A stretch of 49,542 nt of DNA from 188UL27-1 sp038526275 (lineage in GTDB: Bacteria; Pseudomonadota; Alphaproteobacteria; Rhodobacterales; Rhodobacteraceae). Every line of letters begins with the position of its first letter. Positions within the stretch are counted from its first letter, which is position 1. The stretch covers positions 1 to 49,542 of the forward strand of contig JBCBGY010000008.1 in assembly GCA_038526275.1 (NCBI GenBank). The letters are read 5' to 3'. A program made the position numbers and the translations under genes. A model generated the notes under the pieces. The model did not search any database and was not told the DNA's origin. It saw only the letters and a list, made by a program, of their open reading frames with translations. Below are positions 16,570-24,861 of the stretch, piece by piece.

Positions 16570-17295
16570 GTGACCAGAATTGTTTGCCACCGGGGTGCTT
16601 GTCGGCACGCGCCCGAAAACACCATTGCGTCTGGCCTGAAGGCGCTGGAACTGGGCGGCGATATGATCGAACTGGATGTGCGCCAGTCCCGCGATGGGGT
16701 ATTGTATGTCCTGCATGATGAAACCCTTGATCGCACGACCAACGGTTCGGGTCCCATTGCCGAATGGGACAGTGCAGAGCTTGACCGTTTGGATGCTGGC
16801 GCCTGGTTCGGCTCTGATTGGGCTGGTACCGCGTTGCCCCGGTTTGATGCTTTTCTGAAAGCCCTGAAAGACAAGGCAGCGGGTTTCTACATCGAAATTA
16901 AGGCCGCCGATCCTGCCCTGGTGGCCGAGGTTGTGCTGGACTGCGAGGTTCCATCCTATTCGTTTACCTTTTCGTTTGACGCCACGATCCGCGAGGGCAT
17001 GGCTCGGCATGCCCCGTGGCTGCGACGCATGATGCATATTGATGTCTCCAAGCCCTACGACCTTTGCGCGATTGCGGGCGAGGGTGTGGATCTGGTCGAA
17101 TTCAAAGCGGCAGATCTAACGTCGCGGCGGGTGGCGGACGCACAGCGTACCGGTATGGAAGTTATGATCTATACGCCGGATCAGGACGAAGCCGTTTATC
17201 AGGACGCCATTGACCTGGGTGTTGATTACCTCAACATTGACTATCCAGAGACCGCCAGTCGTTTGCGCGACCAGCCGATGGACTTGGCGTCGTAG
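16570..17295 (+). CDS. Glycerophosphodiester phosphodiesterase family protein
   Basis: About 241 residues from GTG 16570, which has GGAG 8 nt upstream; a TTG at 16516 would extend it. The GDPD signature is intact: VCHRGACRHAPENT (catalytic His), ELDVRQSRDGVLYVLHDETLDRTTNG (metal ligands and second His), and FYIEIK (Glu). No signal peptide is seen, so it is cytoplasmic. It hydrolyses glycerophosphodiesters to glycerol 3-phosphate and an alcohol. Its place 69 nt after phnM suggests it feeds phosphate from organic phosphoesters alongside the phosphonate pathway. Confidence 0.88.
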   Translation: MTRIVCHRGACRHAPENTIASGLKALELGGDMIELDVRQSRDGVLYVLHDETLDRTTNGSGPIAEWDSAELDRLDAGAWFGSDWAGTALPRFDAFLKALKDKAAGFYIEIKAADPALVAEVVLDCEVPSYSFTFSFDATIREGMARHAPWLRRMMHIDVSKPYDLCAIAGEGVDLVEFKAADLTSRRVADAQRTGMEVMIYTPDQDEAVYQDAIDLGVDYLNIDYPETASRLRDQPMDLAS

Positions 17296-17316
17296 TTCGG
17301 CGTGGAATGCGCCGGA

Positions 17317-17391
17317 TGGTACCCCGTAGGGGAATCGAACCCCTCTTTCCAGGTTGAAAACCTGGCGTCCTAACCGATAGACGAACGGGGC
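17317..17391 (-). tRNA. tRNA-Glu (UUC), CCA encoded
   Basis: On the minus strand the sequence folds as a complete cloverleaf: acceptor GCCCCGT pairing with ACGGGGT (first pair G-U), anticodon arm with CCAGG / CCTGG around TTTTCAA giving anticodon UUC, and T arm AGGGG-TTCGATT-CCCCT. The discriminator A is followed by an encoded CCA. It is a single tRNA between the phosphodiesterase gene and recJ. Confidence 0.95.
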
Positions 17392-17540
17392 CTATCCAGA
17401 CGTGACGCGTGATTTATGCTCTGGGCCCGTTGAGGGCAAGGAGTTTCTTTCGATAATCCGAGAAAAACCGACCTGTCTTCGCGCCAATGCGAACGGGTCT
17501 GTTTCTTCGGTTCGACTTGCCGCGCGGGTTGTGCGGGACG

Positions 17541-17575
17541 GAGACACCGGCGGGGATATTCGGACAATAAGAAAG
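17541..17575 (+). repeat. Dispersed intergenic element, degenerate copy 1
   Basis: This stretch resembles the core of the element seen exactly at 26016-26049 and 44832-44865: CCGGCGG, then an AT-containing middle (GATATTCGG), then CAATAAGAAAG. It differs at several positions and lacks one base. It ends 3 nt before the recJ stop codon (complement at 17579-17581), much as copy 2 ends beside the stop of a convergent gene. The rest of 17392-17578 shows no gene. Confidence 0.55.
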
Positions 17576-17578
17576 ACC

Positions 17579-19348
17579 CTAGATCGGGTTGGCCGGGGCG
17601 GCGTCTTCGAGCCGGAGTTGTGGGGACTGTCTGCCGCCCCAATGGTTGAGTTCCAGTCGGCCTGCGACGTGGAAGCGGCGTCCGCCATGTTGTTCCAGGG
17701 CGGCGCCGAGCGGTGTTTCGCAGGCCCTGAAGGCAATTGCGGGAAGACGCGCGCCAAGGCCGTCGCCAATCGTGAGTTTCAGGTGGCCGTCTCCCACTTG
17801 CTTGGCTCCCAATATCTGGACATCTGGAAAGGCGAAGCGCGGAGCGGGGGCAGAGGCACCAAATGGGCCCGCCTGCTCAAGCTGGGCGATCAGATCAACG
17901 GTGGCGGCGCCCGGCATGAGCATTGCGTCTATGTGCAGGCTTCGCGACCCCATCCTTGCCGCACCCTGGCGGGCCAGCAGATCTGACAGCCGTTCCATCG
18001 CCGGTTCCAACCGGTCGGCCCTGACTGTCAGCCCGGCGGCCATTTTGTGCCCGCCGCCTTTGAGGAGCAAATCTTCCTGCGCCAGCCGTTGGATCGAAGC
18101 CCCCAGATCCACGCCCGTGACGGAGCGCCCGGAGCCCTTGCCTTGGCCGTCGGCCATGCCGATCACGATGGCAGGCCGGTTGAACGCCTCTTTCAGGCGT
18201 GAGGCCACGATCCCAACCACGCCCGGATGCCAGCCATCGCCCGCCGCCCAAACCAGCGGCCCTTCCGGCCCGCGCGCCTCGGCCTGGGCCATGGCTTCTT
18301 CGGTGATGCGGGCTTCGATCTCGCGGCGTTCGCGATTCAGGTGGTCGAGCCGTTCAGCCATGGCCTTCGCTTCATTCGGGTTGTCGCAGGTGAGCAGCCG
18401 CGCGCCAAGATCCGCCTGACCGATTCGCCCCCCCGCATTGATTCGCGGCCCCAGAACGTAGCCGAGATGGTAGGCCGTCGGCGCGGCGTTGAGCCCGGCC
18501 ACGTCCGCCAGCGCCGTCAGGCCGATCCGATCCCGCCTGGCCATGACTTTTAGGCCTTGCCGGACGAACGCGCGATTGACGCCCACCAGGGGCGCGACAT
18601 CGGCCACCGTTGCAAGCGCAACCAGATCTAGAAGCGCCATCAGATCGGGACTGGTTTGACTCGCCGCGCGGCGTTGCCGGACAACCTCCACCAGAAACAG
18701 AAAGACAACCGCTGCGGCACATAAATGCGCCAAATCGCCGGTCTCGTCCTGGCGGTTTGGATTCACGATCGCCAAGGCGGGGGGCAAGGTCTCTCCACCC
18801 AAATGATGATCCAAAACAAGGACATCAGCGCCTCGCGCCGCTGCCAGCGCATCGTGGCTGAGTGTGCCGCAATCCACACAAATGATCAGATCGTGGCTTT
18901 GGGCGAGTTCCGACATTGCGGGCGGGTTAGGGCCGTAACCTTCGTCAATTCTGTCGGGAACATATATTGTTGCGCTCAGACCAAGCTCCTTGAGCCAACT
19001 CTGCAAGATGGCGGCGGACGCCCCGCCATCCACATCATAGTCCGCGAAAATGGCGATCCGATCCCGGGCCTGGATTGCGGCATTGAGTCGGGCGGCAGCG
19101 GGCTCCATATCCCGCAGAGTGCGCGGGTTTGGGAGCAAGGCTTTGAGGGACGGAGCGAGGAAGGTTGCGACATCTTCGCCGCGAATCGCCCGCGCCGCGA
19201 GTATGCGCGCCAGCGCATCGGGAAGGTTTGCGTCCTGCGCAAGCGCTTCTGCACGTCGTTCGAGATCCGGAGAAGGGCCTCGCCAGACGCGGCCCGTCAA
19301 AGAAGCGTCCACCGCCAGAAAACCGTTTTCTACGATGTCCTTCGCCAT
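17579..19348 (-). CDS. recJ: RecJ, single-stranded-DNA-specific 5'-3' exonuclease
   Basis: 589 residues from ATG 19348 (MAKDIVENGFLAVDASLTGRVW); an upstream in-frame start at 19435 adds an unlikely N-terminus. DHH-family phosphoesterase motifs are present: FADYDVDG, VDCGT, VLDHHLGG, and in the C-terminal DHHA1 part GGGHKMAAGL. An OB-fold-like C-terminal region follows. RecJ trims 5' ends in recombination and mismatch or base excision repair. In related genomes recJ follows glpX, as it does here on the same strand, but here a small plus-strand gene lies between them. Confidence 0.95.
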   Translation of the reverse strand: MAKDIVENGFLAVDASLTGRVWRGPSPDLERRAEALAQDANLPDALARILAARAIRGEDVATFLAPSLKALLPNPRTLRDMEPAAARLNAAIQARDRIAIFADYDVDGGASAAILQSWLKELGLSATIYVPDRIDEGYGPNPPAMSELAQSHDLIICVDCGTLSHDALAAARGADVLVLDHHLGGETLPPALAIVNPNRQDETGDLAHLCAAAVVFLFLVEVVRQRRAASQTSPDLMALLDLVALATVADVAPLVGVNRAFVRQGLKVMARRDRIGLTALADVAGLNAAPTAYHLGYVLGPRINAGGRIGQADLGARLLTCDNPNEAKAMAERLDHLNRERREIEARITEEAMAQAEARGPEGPLVWAAGDGWHPGVVGIVASRLKEAFNRPAIVIGMADGQGKGSGRSVTGVDLGASIQRLAQEDLLLKGGGHKMAAGLTVRADRLEPAMERLSDLLARQGAARMGSRSLHIDAMLMPGAATVDLIAQLEQAGPFGASAPAPRFAFPDVQILGAKQVGDGHLKLTIGDGLGARLPAIAFRACETPLGAALEQHGGRRFHVAGRLELNHWGGRQSPQLRLEDAAPANPI

Positions 19349-19703
19349 ATCTGCCCCATCTGTTGTGTTCTTTTTCAGCCACCATACCTGATGTTGATGC
19401 GCAACGCATCTGAAAAAATGGGCCATTCGGCTCATGAAGCGATCACTGGTTGGTGTGATCCAGACACGAATTTCTGCAGTGCACTCGGCATGACCATGGC
19501 GCGTTTGATTTGGGCGTCCAGCGAAGCCAACGGCCAGGATCGCCCTTTGGTTGTGTGGCCAAGCGTATTTTCTTTGTCTCAGTACGGTATTTCTGTTACA
19601 GCTTGTTTCGGCATTGCGAGATTATCGCGCCATCGTGCGAAACGAGTTCTCCCCGTGGGTTTTGGGGTATAATCAAAAGATCCATCAGAGAGGAGAGGAA
19701 GTA
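19349..19703. other. 355-nt intergenic region between divergent recJ and a small gene
   Basis: No gene is supported. On the recJ side a perfect hairpin GATGCG-CAA-CGCATC lies at 19396-19410. On the other side a perfect TATAAT at 19668-19673 precedes the small gene, followed by a strong GAGAGGAGAGGAAG ribosome binding site. The middle part has no repeat or RNA fold I can recognise. Confidence 0.5.
19668..19673 (+). promoter_or_regulatory. Putative -10 box of the 91-residue gene
   Basis: The hexamer is a perfect TATAAT, rare in this GC-rich DNA, 30 nt before the GTG start. The hexamer 17 nt upstream (AGTTCT) is a poor -35, so the promoter may depend on an activator or on the -10 alone. Confidence 0.4.
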
Positions 19704-19979
19704 GTGCCTAATTCGCTACATTCGTTCGGTTTGACGGCCGTGCTCGAAAAGCTCGGTCCTTTCCCTGCAAAAACTCTAGAGACGCTGGACGATCTTGGGC
19801 TGTCCGATGCGGACATTAGCCGTTATTTCAACCTGTCGCGCGTCGATCTTGCCCGTGTGCGCCAGGTTTTGTGTGTCGCACCAGAGATTGGTGACGAAGA
19901 TCTACCGATGATCCGGCCCATCGCTGCGACTGGCAGTTGCGCGCAGATGATGCCGGACTGCGCTGTTCCGCTTCAGTAA
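19704..19979 (+). CDS. Small hypothetical protein with helix-turn-helix-like segment
   Basis: 91 residues from GTG 19704, chosen because the long purine-rich ribosome binding site GAGAGGAGAGGAAG ends 3 nt before it. The stretch LDDLGLSDADISRYFNLSRVDLARVRQVL looks like a helix-turn-helix (DISRYFNLSRVDL), so a small DNA-binding regulator is possible. The C-terminal 25 residues contain Cys and Met and show no motif. It lies between recJ and glpX, converging on glpX across a hairpin at 20000-20029. I do not recognise the family. Confidence 0.6.
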   Translation: MPNSLHSFGLTAVLEKLGPFPAKTLETLDDLGLSDADISRYFNLSRVDLARVRQVLCVAPEIGDEDLPMIRPIAATGSCAQMMPDCAVPLQ

Positions 19980-19999
19980 ATCGCTCCATCAAACGGCCT

Positions 20000-20029
20000 G
20001 GCCCGTGGCGCTCAAAAGGCGCCAGGGCC
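20000..20029. terminator. Bidirectional terminator-like hairpin
   Basis: GGCCC and TGGCGC (separated by one bulged G) pair with GCGCCA and GGGCC around a 7-nt TCAAAAG loop, an 11-bp stem located between the convergent 91-residue gene and glpX. No long T tract follows on either strand, so it may act as a stem-loop terminator or as RNA 3'-end protection. Confidence 0.5.
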
Positions 20030-20040
20030 ATGCCGGAACC

Positions 20041-21003
20041 CTAAATCGGGTTGCGGTAGGTCATTCGCCGAACTGATCCTGTCTTTGATCGCATCAAGAT
20101 CGTCTCGGTCGTCAGATACCCGACTTCGCGTTTAACGCCGGGCAGGATGGATCCGTCTGTGACGCCAGTCGCAGCAAAGATCACATCACTGGTGACCATA
20201 TCGTCGCGGGTATAGACGCGGTTCAGGTTGGTGATCCCGGCATTTTCGGCTCGACCGCGTTCGTCATCATTGCGGAACAGGAGCTTGCCGAACATCTGGC
20301 CGCCCATGCATTTGAGCGCTGCGGCGGCGAGCACGCCTTCCGGGGCGCCGCCGGAACCCATATAGATATCGATCCCGGTTTTTTCAGACTCCGCACAGTG
20401 GATCACACCGGCCACGTCACCATCTGGGATCAGCCGGATCGCTGCTCCGGTTGTGCGTAGTTCGGCGATCATCTCGTCATGGCGGGGCCGTTCCAGCACG
20501 CAAACCGTGATGTCCTGGGTCGAACATCCTTTGGCGGCGGCCAAAGCGGAAATCCGTTCGGACGGGCTCATATCCATCGTGACGACGCCTTCCCGGAAAC
20601 CGGGGCCGATGGCCAGCTTGTCCATGTAGACATCCGGCGCGTGGAGCATTGTGCCACGTGGCCCCATGGCGATCACAGCCAGGGCATTGGGCATGTCTTT
20701 CGCTGTAAGGGTCGTACCTTCCAGCGGGTCCAGCGCGATATCCACCGGGGGGCCTTCGCCGGTGCCAACTTCTTCGCCGATATAGAGCATGGGCGCTTCG
20801 TCGCGCTCGCCTTCTCCGATCACGACAACACCCGAAATGTCCAGTTTGTTGAGCTGTGTGCGCATTGCGTCGACGGCGGCCTGGTCAGCAGCCTTTTCGT
20901 CGCCGCGCCCGATCAGGCCCGCCGACGCCATTGCGGCGGCTTCCGAAACACGGGCCAGGCCCAGCGAAAGCATGCGGTCGTGAAATTCGATGGTTTTTGT
21001 CAT
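20041..21003 (-). CDS. glpX: GlpX, class II fructose-1,6-bisphosphatase
   Basis: 320 residues from ATG 21003 (MTKTIEFHDRMLSLGLARVSEAAAM); the ATG 21036 would add 11 residues. Signature motifs are GRGDEKAADQAAVDAMR, VVIGEGERDEAPMLYIGEEVG and DPLEGTTL, which bind the metal and substrate phosphate. It dephosphorylates fructose 1,6-bisphosphate in gluconeogenesis. No good Shine-Dalgarno sequence precedes the start. It is preceded by a 250-nt leader with strong hairpin potential (21004-21254), which suggests post-transcriptional control. Confidence 0.95.
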   Translation of the reverse strand: MTKTIEFHDRMLSLGLARVSEAAAMASAGLIGRGDEKAADQAAVDAMRTQLNKLDISGVVVIGEGERDEAPMLYIGEEVGTGEGPPVDIALDPLEGTTLTAKDMPNALAVIAMGPRGTMLHAPDVYMDKLAIGPGFREGVVTMDMSPSERISALAAAKGCSTQDITVCVLERPRHDEMIAELRTTGAAIRLIPDGDVAGVIHCAESEKTGIDIYMGSGGAPEGVLAAAALKCMGGQMFGKLLFRNDDERGRAENAGITNLNRVYTRDDMVTSDVIFAATGVTDGSILPGVKREVGYLTTETILMRSKTGSVRRMTYRNPI

Positions 21004-21036
21004 GGCGGAGGTTCCCCGGGAATGTACGGCACGCAT

Positions 21037-21070
21037 CTATCGCGGACGATGGTAGGCAGCAAGGCGATAG
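21037..21070 (-). promoter_or_regulatory. Stem-loop in the glpX leader
   Basis: On the minus strand CTATCGC pairs with GCGATAG across a 20-nt loop, 34 nt before the glpX start. Further upstream the leader can pair TGG-CCCC with GGGG-CCA (about 21116-21148). I could not match the whole to a known riboswitch class. Confidence 0.4.
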
Positions 21071-21182
21071 CAGCCCGTGACATCCCAGTGGTTACCTTTG
21101 AATCAGGGTCGCGCTGGCCCCTTTCCCGACGGGGTCAGGAGCCAATGGGCCGGCGGAAGATCCCGTGTTTTTCGGATAAGTT

Positions 21183-21188
21183 ATTGTA
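21183..21188 (-). promoter_or_regulatory. Putative glpX -10 box
   Basis: The minus strand reads TACAAT within a strongly AT-rich stretch (about 21176-21205) in otherwise GC-rich DNA. No matching -35 is visible 16-18 nt upstream. If used, the transcript would carry a leader of roughly 175 nt before glpX. Confidence 0.4.
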
Positions 21189-21254
21189 ATATATAGTTTT
21201 TCAGGGAATACTGCCTGTTTCGCGATGACGTGCCGTCGCCCGGGCCAGTTACCA

Positions 21255-23804
21255 TCAGGCTCCCAGGATCCGATTGACCATCTCTGTTACATCTCTGCTG
21301 AGGCCCGGTTTAGCCGCCAAACGCTCAAGATTTTCGCGGATCATGCCTTGCCGGTCCGCGTCGTAACGCCGCCAGGTTTCAAAGGCGGTCGTCATGCGGG
21401 CTGTGGTTTGCGGGTTCACGGCATCAAGCTTGAGCAGCCAATCGGTCATCAAACGGTAGCTCGCGCCGGACGGATCGTGAAAGCCTGCGCTATTGGCACT
21501 GAGCGCGCCGATGACAGATCTGAAGCGATTGGGGTTTTTCCAGTCGAAAAGCCTATGTTGGGTCAACTGTTCTGCAACAGCAGCAGCGTCAGCAGGGGCC
21601 GCGCCGGACACTTGCAATGCAAACCATTTGTCCATGACAAGTCTGTCATGGTCCCACTGTCGGGCAAATGCGGCCAGCGCATCGTCGGCCGAGCCAATAT
21701 CGATAAGGGCCGCAAGGGCACCCAACTGTTCCGTCATATTATCGGCGGTTTCGAACTGTCGCGCCGCGCGCTTGCCGTCATCGACCAGCGACAGATATCC
21801 GAGCGCGCGCAGACGCAGCGCACGACATCCTGCCGCGCCGGCATCCGGGGTATAGGGACCGGGTCGATCCATCGCGGCGTAAATGTCGCCAAGTGTGGAT
21901 TTCAAATGTTCGGCCACTTTGAGCCGCAGCGTCTTGCGGGCCGCGTAAATCCGGGACGGATCCGGCGTGATCCCCCCATCATGCAGGCTTTGGGCCAGGT
22001 CATCGTCGCTTGGAATGCCAAGGGCCAAGGCGCGGAAACTGGGATCCAGCCGATCATCCTGGGCCATCTGATTGAGCGCGTCCAAATAGGCGGGCCCCGG
22101 CTGAGCGCCCCCTGTGACCATTTCGATCAGCACGTCTTTTGCAAGGGCCCGGCCTGCCTCCCACCGGTTGAACGGATCGGTATCATTGGCCAGGAGAAAC
22201 GCACGTTCCTCGGTCGAGCTTTTGCGTTCGATGATCACAGGGGCGGAGAAGCCCCGATTGATCGACAGGGTGGGGCGTTGCGGCAGATCCCGAATTTGGA
22301 CTGTCTCGTCCGCTTCCGTCAGAGTGAGGACCGTTGGTTCCATAAGCTCTGAGCCGTCCGGGCCGATGAGCGCAGCGCATAAGGGGATCACGCGAGGCAT
22401 GAAATCGGTGCGGCCCGCTGCCTTGGTGCTTTGCCGCAACTTCAGGGTCAGCGTGTCATTGGCCCAGTTTTCCTCCACCGTGACGCGAGGGGTGCCGGGA
22501 TCTTCCCACCAGCGCGCAAACTGGGTCAGATCGAGACCACAGGCATCTTCAAAACACTTCCGGAAATCTTCGATTGTGGCGGCATCGCCATCGTGCCGGT
22601 CAAAGTAGAGGTTGAGCGCTTTCTGATAGCCTTCGGGGCCGACAAGGGTGCGCAGCATGCCGATGACTTCCGCGCCTTTTTCGTAAACGGTTGCGGTGTA
22701 GAAGTTATTGATCTCGATGTAGGAACTGGGTCGGACCGGGTGAGCAAGCGGCCCCGCATCCTCGCGAAACTGACGCCCGCGCAAAAGCAGGACATCGTCG
22801 ATCCGTTTGACGGCGTGACTACGCATATCGCCAGAAAATTGCTGGTCGCGGTAAACGGTCAGCCCTTCTTTCAGGCACAGCTGAAACCAGTCGCGGCAGG
22901 TGATCCGGTTGCCCGTCCAGTTGTGGAAATATTCATGGGCCACAATGCCTTCGATCAGTTCATAGTCGCGGTCTGTCGCGGTTTTGGGAGAGGCCAGAAC
23001 ATATTTCGAATTGAAGATGTTCAGGCCCTTATTTTCCATCGCGCCCATGTTGAAATCGTCCACGGCAACGATGTTGAAGACGTCGAGGTCATATTCGCGG
23101 CCATAGACTTCTTCATCCCAACGCATGGACCGTTTGAGCGCGCCCATCGCATAGTCGCACTTGTTCTGATCACCGTCCCGGACCCAGATATTGAGCGCGA
23201 CCGATTTTCCGGAAGCCGTGGTGAAGCTGTCGCTATGGGCCTGCAGGTCGCCGGCAACGAGGGCAAAAAGGTAGGCTGGTTTGGGCCAGGGATCGTGCCA
23301 TTCGGACCAACCGGGACCGGACGTGCCGGGATTGCCGTTGGAGAGCAGCACAGGTGCGTCGCCTTCGATCCGAACATTGAACGGAGCCATGACATCGGGG
23401 CGATCGGGATAGTACGTGATCTTGCGAAACCCCTCGGCTTCGCACTGCGTGCAATACATTCCCTTCGACATGTAAAGCCCTTCAAGGGCGGTATTTTCTT
23501 CCGGTGCGATTTCAACCTCGGCCTCCCAGGTGAACGGCCCGTCGGGCACGTCGCAGGTGAGGCCCGCATCGGTGAAGCTTGGTGAAACCGGCTGCCCATC
23601 GATCGCGGCAGTGATCAGTTTCAGATTTTCTCCATGGAGGAAGAACGGGCCGTTTGGCGCATCGGCATCAGGTGCAAATTCGATGCTCGACCGGACGCGT
23701 GTTGCCTGGGGATCCAGCGCGAACGTGAGCGACACCGCTGTGATGCGCCAAGGGAATGGCGTGTAGTCTTTGAGGTAAACGGGCTGGGGGGCCGAGTCGC
23801 GCAT
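21255..23804 (-). CDS. pepN: PepN, M1-family alanyl aminopeptidase
   Basis: 849 residues, slightly shorter than the 870 of E. coli PepN. The exopeptidase motif GAMENKGLN and zinc site HEYFHNWTGNRITCRDWFQL with the third ligand Glu in LKEGLTV are intact. It removes N-terminal residues from peptides in the cytoplasm. The C-terminal half is the Ala/Leu-rich helical DUF3458 type region. It is a stand-alone gene: the leader of glpX follows, and a methyltransferase gene lies 195 nt upstream on the same strand. Confidence 0.95.
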   Translation of the reverse strand: MRDSAPQPVYLKDYTPFPWRITAVSLTFALDPQATRVRSSIEFAPDADAPNGPFFLHGENLKLITAAIDGQPVSPSFTDAGLTCDVPDGPFTWEAEVEIAPEENTALEGLYMSKGMYCTQCEAEGFRKITYYPDRPDVMAPFNVRIEGDAPVLLSNGNPGTSGPGWSEWHDPWPKPAYLFALVAGDLQAHSDSFTTASGKSVALNIWVRDGDQNKCDYAMGALKRSMRWDEEVYGREYDLDVFNIVAVDDFNMGAMENKGLNIFNSKYVLASPKTATDRDYELIEGIVAHEYFHNWTGNRITCRDWFQLCLKEGLTVYRDQQFSGDMRSHAVKRIDDVLLLRGRQFREDAGPLAHPVRPSSYIEINNFYTATVYEKGAEVIGMLRTLVGPEGYQKALNLYFDRHDGDAATIEDFRKCFEDACGLDLTQFARWWEDPGTPRVTVEENWANDTLTLKLRQSTKAAGRTDFMPRVIPLCAALIGPDGSELMEPTVLTLTEADETVQIRDLPQRPTLSINRGFSAPVIIERKSSTEERAFLLANDTDPFNRWEAGRALAKDVLIEMVTGGAQPGPAYLDALNQMAQDDRLDPSFRALALGIPSDDDLAQSLHDGGITPDPSRIYAARKTLRLKVAEHLKSTLGDIYAAMDRPGPYTPDAGAAGCRALRLRALGYLSLVDDGKRAARQFETADNMTEQLGALAALIDIGSADDALAAFARQWDHDRLVMDKWFALQVSGAAPADAAAVAEQLTQHRLFDWKNPNRFRSVIGALSANSAGFHDPSGASYRLMTDWLLKLDAVNPQTTARMTTAFETWRRYDADRQGMIRENLERLAAKPGLSRDVTEMVNRILGA

Positions 23805-23999
23805 GCATGGTCTCCATTAGGCTGCGAGAAACCTAGCTCCCTCAGCCCTGGCCGCAATGGGACAGTTCGCCTGACCGAACCGGGGCGCGGGCGCATACGC
23901 GATGGTTCAGTTCTCATCGACGGCCAGACACCAGGAGACGTCGCAGCGCAGGTCCCTTTCGAGTGCGACATGTATTGTCTGCAGCTATCGCTCCGTTGG

Positions 24000-24659
24000 T
24001 TAACTGGGGAGAGGAAGATCGTCGGGCAAGCGTCTGTAAACGGCGGTGTTTTTGGCAAGTTCGACAAATTCAAACCGGATATCGCGATCCATGAAGGCCT
24101 TGCACACCAACTGAACATGGCTGGCTTCGATCTGGAGAGGATCATAATCCCGTGCCGTGTTGGGTTGCTTGGTTGGATTTAGAGTGGGGGACTTTCCAAG
24201 GCTCCAGTACCAATCGTCGAAAATCATGTATCCGCCGGGTTTGCAGAGCTCTTTGAGAATGCAGGTCGCGGGACCATCGAGATGGAAAACATGCCCGCCG
24301 TCGATATAGGCCAGATCGAAGGGAGGCAGGGCTTCCTCCACGAAGGCCCGAGCCAGTTCGAAATGGTAGCCGGAATAGGTGTTATTGGGGGAACCCCAAG
24401 TGCCGTTCATGTTGGCAAAGCCGCGCTCGCGGAGATCAGCCGTCAGCGCGTCCAGATCGGATTGGCGGCTAAAAAGATAGGCCTGCCCCTGGTGGTTCAG
24501 TCGTTCCATCATCGGCAGTGTGGTCGCGCCGATGCCAACACCAATTTCGTAAATGGTAGGTCCGGGATTTTCGGCGAGCACCTCGTCCAGGTAGTTCAAC
24601 ACCACCGTGTCTGTTGTTGACAACGTTTCAAACCCGGCGGTTCCGATCTTTTCCAGCAT
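24000..24659 (-). CDS. Class I SAM-dependent methyltransferase (Methyltransf_24-like)
   Basis: 219 residues. The Rossmann motif IYEIGVGIGATTLPM (about 36-50) binds SAM; an acidic motif DLAYIDGGHVFHLDG and PGGYMIFDDWYW follow in the order seen in the Methyltransf_24 family. The substrate is unknown; relatives act on sugars or small metabolites. A perfect TTAA-N7-TTAA motif lies 41-55 nt upstream of its start, so the gene may belong to the CtrA regulon. Nothing else in the surroundings suggests a pathway. Confidence 0.75.
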   Translation of the reverse strand: MLEKIGTAGFETLSTTDTVVLNYLDEVLAENPGPTIYEIGVGIGATTLPMMERLNHQGQAYLFSRQSDLDALTADLRERGFANMNGTWGSPNNTYSGYHFELARAFVEEALPPFDLAYIDGGHVFHLDGPATCILKELCKPGGYMIFDDWYWSLGKSPTLNPTKQPNTARDYDPLQIEASHVQLVCKAFMDRDIRFEFVELAKNTAVYRRLPDDLPLPS

Positions 24660-24699
24660 GCAATCACTCCTGATTTGGCGGGACTATTTGCCTGGAGAT

Positions 24700-24714
24700 T
24701 TAAGAACGGATTAA
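24700..24714. promoter_or_regulatory. Candidate CtrA binding site, TTAA-N7-TTAA
   Basis: TTAAGAACGGATTAA matches the full-length CtrA consensus of alphaproteobacteria, and the next base is C as in TTAAC. It lies in the intergenic space between the minus-strand methyltransferase and the plus-strand VOC gene, closer to the former. Confidence 0.5.
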
Positions 24715-24784
24715 CCGTGGTCGTTGCGCCCCTGCGGGAATTCCGCACTGGCGAACTTCCGCTTGGAACAAGTTCTTCGAATGG

Positions 24785-24826
24785 TGTCAGGTTGCTGACA
24801 GAAGGCTGTCAGTAGGGCTGTGTCAG
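24785..24826. promoter_or_regulatory. Cluster of TGTCAG boxes, likely operator
   Basis: TGTCAG occurs three times on the plus strand (24785, 24807, 24821) and once inverted (24795-24800). The middle pair forms a perfect palindrome CTGACAG-AAGG-CTGTCAG at 24795-24812. It sits 36-77 nt upstream of the VOC gene, whose operon encodes a WYL-type regulator, so autoregulation by that protein is the simplest reading. Confidence 0.5.
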
Positions 24827-24861
24827 GAGTGCGTCATCAGAGACCAAGACGGAGTTTAGCG

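Noticed and set aside
17317..17391. tRNA-Glu as integration site of a mobile island
   Set aside because: No integrase, no direct repeat of the tRNA 3' end and no change in gene character nearby.
21004..21254. SAM-II or other known riboswitch before glpX
   Set aside because: A CTGATTCAA stretch superficially resembles the SAM-II core, but the GCTAAA part and pseudoknot partners are missing; left as an unclassified leader.
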